Shown: one piece after another, positions 1 to 15,000 of the stretch
How positions within the stretch are numbered: the first letter of the stretch is position 1
Layout of the letters: the number at the start of each line of letters is the position of its first letter
Source: Chondrilla cf. caribensis
Lineage: Eukaryota > Porifera > Demospongiae > Chondrillida > Chondrillidae
Direction of reading: 5' to 3'
Assembly (NCBI GenBank): GCA_964020155.1
Contig: OZ026547.1
Location: 744,433 to 759,432 of the forward strand
Length of the DNA: 15,000 nucleotides
The notes under the pieces: model-generated
Seen by the model: the letters and a program-made list of their open reading frames with translations, nothing else
Database searches by the model: none
Told to the model about the DNA's origin: nothing
Position numbers and translations under genes: made by a program

Positions 1-59
1 ATCTGCATTTGATGTGAATTTGCTTTAGTACAGTGTGTACAAATTTCCATACCTTTTAG

Positions 60-476
60 AGACCAGAAGAACCTCAGAAAGTATGGAAAGACAAAGAAGA
101 TGTTCCTTCCCTTCAGGATGCCCTGGACAAGTTGTTTCCTTTATATATAACACTTCTGCAAGAGTTTGGTTGTCAAGTGTATAGGGTATCTGAATATGAC
201 AGGCTGAATGGTGTAAGTCGTGTAAGTAGTTCTATTCTACTATTATCTAAAGCCACATTGGCCAGAAGAAAAGGGGTTAGCCGATTGCCTTATGTGCCTG
301 ATATGTGTAACAGCTTTGCTAATGAGATTTCAGATAATACCACTGCATTTGATATCGAAATGATCACCACAATAGCCAACTACATAAAAGAGCCAACTCT
401 TACAGAAGCTGTTGAGAAGTACGAAGCTGCTCTGAAGCCTTTAATGGAAGCAAGTATTTCTGAGCTGACTGCATGA
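60..476 (+). CDS. 3' terminal exon of an unrecognised upstream gene (partial)
   Basis: A pyrimidine-rich acceptor (ccttttag, AG at 58-59) opens a frame that reads without stops from 60 to the TGA at 474-476, about 138 codons. The peptide begins RPEEPQKVWKDKEDVPSLQD and ends KYEAALKPLMEASISELTA. I see no signal peptide, transmembrane segment or familiar motif; the last 60 residues are acidic and helical-looking. The first in-frame initiator-like codon (TTG, 132) is not a credible start, so the true start lies left of the window. Two strong donor-like sites (gtaagt, near 213 and 222) could end the exon earlier, but the frame beyond them still looks coding. I do not recognise the family. The exon is on the same strand as the kinase gene but separated from it by a promoter, so I treat it as a different gene. 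Confidence 0.5.
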   Translation, partial: RPEEPQKVWKDKEDVPSLQDALDKLFPLYITLLQEFGCQVYRVSEYDRLNGVSRVSSSILLLSKATLARRKGVSRLPYVPDMCNSFANEISDNTTAFDIEMITTIANYIKEPTLTEAVEKYEAALKPLMEASISELTA

Positions 477-1049
477 GAGAGTGTACCAAGATTCTTCTGC
501 AGGAACCTACAAACTGGTACTGAAATCCCCAGGGAATCACCTTGTCCAGGATCTCTACAAAGCCCGGTATTACCTGGAGAGGTGCCTCCACATACAAGAA
601 GCCAAGCTGTTGGAATGTCCTGGTGGAAACCAGAAATGAAAGTGAGGATATAAATCTATTGGTGGTGGTGTTTGATGTTATCATTTGTTTTCCGAACAGA
701 TTGTAATTATTATAACTGCCTTAGTACTTTCCTTACTAGTCCAAGCTTTAACTATTATGCACATTATTCACAAACACACACATGTACATCTATGCACTAC
801 TGGTCTAACTTGAATAGGTACAAACTCATTTAGCTACTGTTCTTTTGGATCCAGTTTGACCTCTTATTTCTTTTAATGGTGTAGCTAGGGATTATTTCAT
901 TCATTGTTGTATGCACATATTTACTGTTATTTAGAACCTGTGTATTTGCACTTCTATCTCCCTTATTATACTATATATAATCTATGATTATACATTGTAG
1001 CCATTTTTAATTATTGCGAAAGGGATCATCTGTATTGTGGTTGGAGGGA
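477..1049. other. Intergenic / 3' flanking region
   Basis: This stretch follows the stop codon of the upstream gene. One + frame stays open from 469 to a TGA near 640 and would read RVYQDSSAGTYKLVLKSPGN followed by a helical segment. It has no start codon or obvious acceptor and is in a different frame from the preceding exon, so it may be 3' UTR or remnant coding sequence. I see no AATAAA signal. From 660 on it is AT-rich and I see nothing else. Confidence 0.4.
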
Positions 1050-1115
1050 CACGTGAGTCGGTTACGTCACCGCAGCATATAAAACGCGCTACACACTCGG
1101 TTTTGTCATTCCATA
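1050..1115 (+). promoter_or_regulatory. Candidate core promoter of the kinase gene
   Basis: An E-box (cacgtg, 1050-1055), a CRE-like site (ttacgtcac, 1062-1070) and a TATA box (tataaaa, 1078-1084) are packed into 35 bp in a locally GC-richer patch of AT-rich DNA. A TATA box here would place the transcription start near 1108-1115. Downstream is an ATG-free stretch ending in a consensus splice donor, as expected for a 5' leader exon. The motifs are seen directly; promoter function is inferred. Confidence 0.55.
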
Positions 1116-1278
1116 GACAATCTATACCATTCAATCGAAGGAGCTGACTGCGAACTGCTGCATTGAGCTTTTATTTCAAATCGATCTACTTATACGGGCT
1201 ATATAATTGTAGTCTTCGTTGAACGAATCACCCACAGACGTCTTAAAGTTGTATTCGCTCCGCCTAGTGTAGCTACAG
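1110..1278 (+). other. Predicted non-coding first exon (5' UTR)
   Basis: Sequence from about 25-30 bp past the TATA box to the donor ctacag|gtaagt (GT at 1279-1280) contains no ATG, and neither does the leader part of the next exon (3501-3547). A spliced mRNA joining 1278 to 3501 therefore has its first ATG at 3548, the kinase start. The 5' boundary is approximate. Confidence 0.5.
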
Positions 1279-3500
1279 GTAAGTGGCAAGTACAGAGAAA
1301 GCGAGATACTCCTGAAATGAATGTTGCAGTAGCTTCGTAATGATCCACTGCCGTCTGCCGCCTGTTAACAGTAGTTTGATCATAGACCACTACCGTGTAA
1401 ACGGACGAAAGAAACTATTTTGAATTAACATTTACGTATGTATGTGAAAGATGATTACATCTAGCATTGATACATAAACCTTGTGCTGCAATTACTCCAA
1501 AATTCACCTACGATTGAGTTGTGGAACGTTACAGTGTGAAAACCTCGAGTCTCCGCGAAGGGAGGTAACGTGGAATAGGTGCCTTTAGGTATACTCTACC
1601 TATCGACATCCGTCCGAATGTTCAACCACCTATCTGTGTATGGAGATAGTTAACGCTAACGCGAACTTGTATCGATAGCTCAATGCCAGACTGTCCAAAT
1701 TGAAGGTATAAGCTAGCTTGAACGCTCGTGTAAACGGGGCTATATTGTTATTGTTTATTTGGACTATAGTGGATAAGTAGATTCATTTAGGTGATTTCCC
1801 GTGGATTTTACCCAATTAGCATAATATTATTTTACTGTATCCCCATGAGGGTAGCCTCAGGATTGAAGGTACTGACAACTGTGCAAATTGTTACACTGAG
1901 CTATAATGCTCCATAACAAGTGCCCACTTTATAATTATAATACAGTTGACTCTGGATATAACAAACCCAAATATCCACATGAAAAGGTTCTTAATAAAAG
2001 AAGTTCTTTATAACCACATTGCATCTTTTCAATATAATAAGAATTCATTGTACATGCGAAGTACAGTCATAATATCCCTAACTGTTCAAAAGCTATTCAA
2101 TAGTGACGTGTGTTCAATATAATACTGAGTAGAATATATTGCGCGAAAAAAATGGCCGATTTGGAAAAGGCTAGAACCAGAAATTGGGCTACAATTCGAT
2201 TGTGACGGCTTTGCCGAACGTAATATTGGCAGCGAAGGTTCTTCTAAACCCTCTGAAGCTTCCCAATAGTCGATACCCAGTTCTTTTGTCAGATTTTTAG
2301 GCGACTCAGTTGTAACATCTCGTGGTTATGGTTCGTTGTAACAGAAACTGGTACGCTATAAACAGAAGGTTTTCTATGGTCCGGAACGTGTTTCTTAAAG
2401 GTGATTCGTTATAAAGCGAAATTCTTTGTAAGCGAGTTCGTTATAAGTGGAGTCGACTGTAGATCACATGTTTACTTAATAGTATTCATTTTGTTATTGA
2501 ATCAGATCACAAAGTTCAGCACATTCACAGTATCTACATATAATTTACTAGCTATTGTTGTTATGTATGATATCTAGTTAACGTATAATGCTGTAAATTT
2601 CTGACACTGCCTTGTTTAGAGTGAAATAGCTTCTGAAATGACCAATTCTGGTCAACAATTCCTAAATTTTGTCATGACTCCTAATTATGTATATACTTTG
2701 GGAAAGTTGCATCATGTCCAAAAATACTGGCAGATCTCTGCAGCCTCTCTCGGTATATAGCTGACAATTGTGCCATTTTCCTCCTTTTTACATGCAATGT
2801 CACACTGATCATTTTCGATGTCTTCGTGTTCACATTACAGTATTCCTCCCACAACAGGACTCCAAATGTTCTTGAGACCACAAAAAACTGAAGAAAATCC
2901 CATTTCAAAGAGCCACGCCATATCAACAGACAGAGTATTCTCCTCGGGTTTCTGAGAATTCATTATCAATCTCTAAGGTTTTGCACTGCATTTGTTCAGA
3001 AAGGTAAGATTGTAATGTACGTAAATGATTGTAATTCAGCACATTGATGAATATTAATTAGAATTAGATGTGATGACTGATTAGAACATATATGGTGATG
3101 TTGAATATATTCACCGTGGGTATAGTGTTCTTTTCTGTGTTCATGGGAATACATTGTAAGATGCCCTGATTCTGGATGCTACCTATTTTTAAATTAGACA
3201 CTTTGGATTGTGGATTGGGAATATTCTCCAAAAATGGGTGTATTCATGTGGGTGCATGTGTGAATTTAAAATGAACCATACCTTTGATCACTGTATCCAT
3301 CAAAGTCAGTGATAGTATGTTCGACTCCAAATCTCTTGCCTCCAGCAGTACACCAGGTATAATATTTTACTACTTTTTCAATGTGCACATTGTAGGAATG
3401 TGCACATGCATGCATTACCCACTGTAACTAATTTGTATGTATTGTTGAGCATGAAATCTGTAATAGTTACCCTAAGTCTTGCACTTAATCTGAACTATAG
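1279..3500 (+). other. Predicted large first intron of the kinase gene
   Basis: It runs from a gtaagt donor at 1279 to a tgaactatag acceptor ending at 3500. Apart from the Tigger-like element at 1943-2459, I see no gene-like content. Short open frames on the - strand at 1199-1390 and 2681-2926 have no motif or splice support. Positions 1279-1940 and 2462-3500 are otherwise featureless to me. Confidence 0.45.
1943..2459. mobile_element. Non-autonomous Tigger/pogo-like DNA transposon (MITE)
   Basis: The left end starts cagttgactc and the right end, read on the - strand, starts cagtcgactc. The 24 nt terminal inverted repeats match at 18 positions, including a shared tataac block. The element is flanked on both sides by TA (1941-1942 and 2460-2461), the target duplication of the Tc1/mariner superfamily. 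TIRs of the form cagtcgactc with internal ttcgttataa-like motifs are typical of pogo/Tigger elements. Several ttcgttataa-like variants recur inside (for example 2405-2415 and 2435-2446). At 517 bp it has no transposase frame, so it would move only in trans. Confidence 0.72.
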
Positions 3501-3547
3501 GTCCAGAGAGCAAATATCCACCATACCCACCTTGTTAGTAGATTAAT

Positions 3548-14958
<11,411 letters not shown>

Positions 14959-15000
14959 GTGAGTTGTTTGTTTGTTGTTGTTGTTTTGTCTCTGTGCTTT

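Noticed and set aside
400..684. 94-codon - strand frame over the end of the upstream gene
   Set aside because: It overlaps the better-supported + strand exon and has no motif.
2681..2926. 81-codon frame on the - strand in intron 1
   Set aside because: No recognisable motif, no splice or promoter support, and length within chance for AT-rich DNA.

Overview
The window looks like animal nuclear DNA, most likely from a sponge (demosponge-like). It has spliced genes with GT-AG introns, long (GT)n microsatellites, Tigger/pogo-like and hAT-like DNA transposons, a TATA promoter, and a metazoan-style protein kinase joined to a long coiled coil. The sponge assignment is inference from the general look of the kinase and genome and has not been tested.

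Layout. Positions 60-476 hold the last visible exon of an unrecognised upstream gene. From about 1050 a second gene starts and runs on the + strand to the right edge and beyond. It has a candidate promoter (E-box, CRE-like site, TATA box at 1078-1084) and an ATG-free leader exon ending at 1278. A 2.2 kb intron, carrying a 517 bp Tigger-like element, follows. The second exon (3501-3959) holds the start codon at 3548 and the kinase N-lobe, and 4570-5012 holds the C-lobe.

From 5013 to the right edge lies a dense array of small exons. I can define 24 of them, and every one is a multiple of three and bounded by phase-0 introns. They encode Glu/Lys/Gln/Leu-rich coiled-coil segments that fall into a few repeated families: 11 codons, 17 codons, 28/36 codons, 65 codons (six copies), 9 codons (five copies) and a pair of 55/28 plus 63/59 codons. 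Paralogous intron sequence travels with the exons, so the array grew by nested tandem duplication of exon-intron modules. Used together, the exons would encode about 1,088 residues within the window (285 kinase plus 803 coiled coil), and the gene continues past 15000.

The array introns carry very long (GT)n tracts, always GT on the coding strand and often starting at the 5' splice site. An internally deleted hAT element (8603-9545) sits in one intron, and its empty site can be read from paralogous intron copies. A foldback palindrome (14107-14247) and a minisatellite-bearing element (14250-14806) lie near the right edge, the latter ending about where a 65-codon exon is expected. One 11-codon exon copy (7634-7666) has lost its acceptor and gained a stop codon.

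Functionally, the visible gene would make a protein kinase with a modular coiled-coil tail. Because every array exon is symmetric, exons can be gained, lost or skipped without changing frame.
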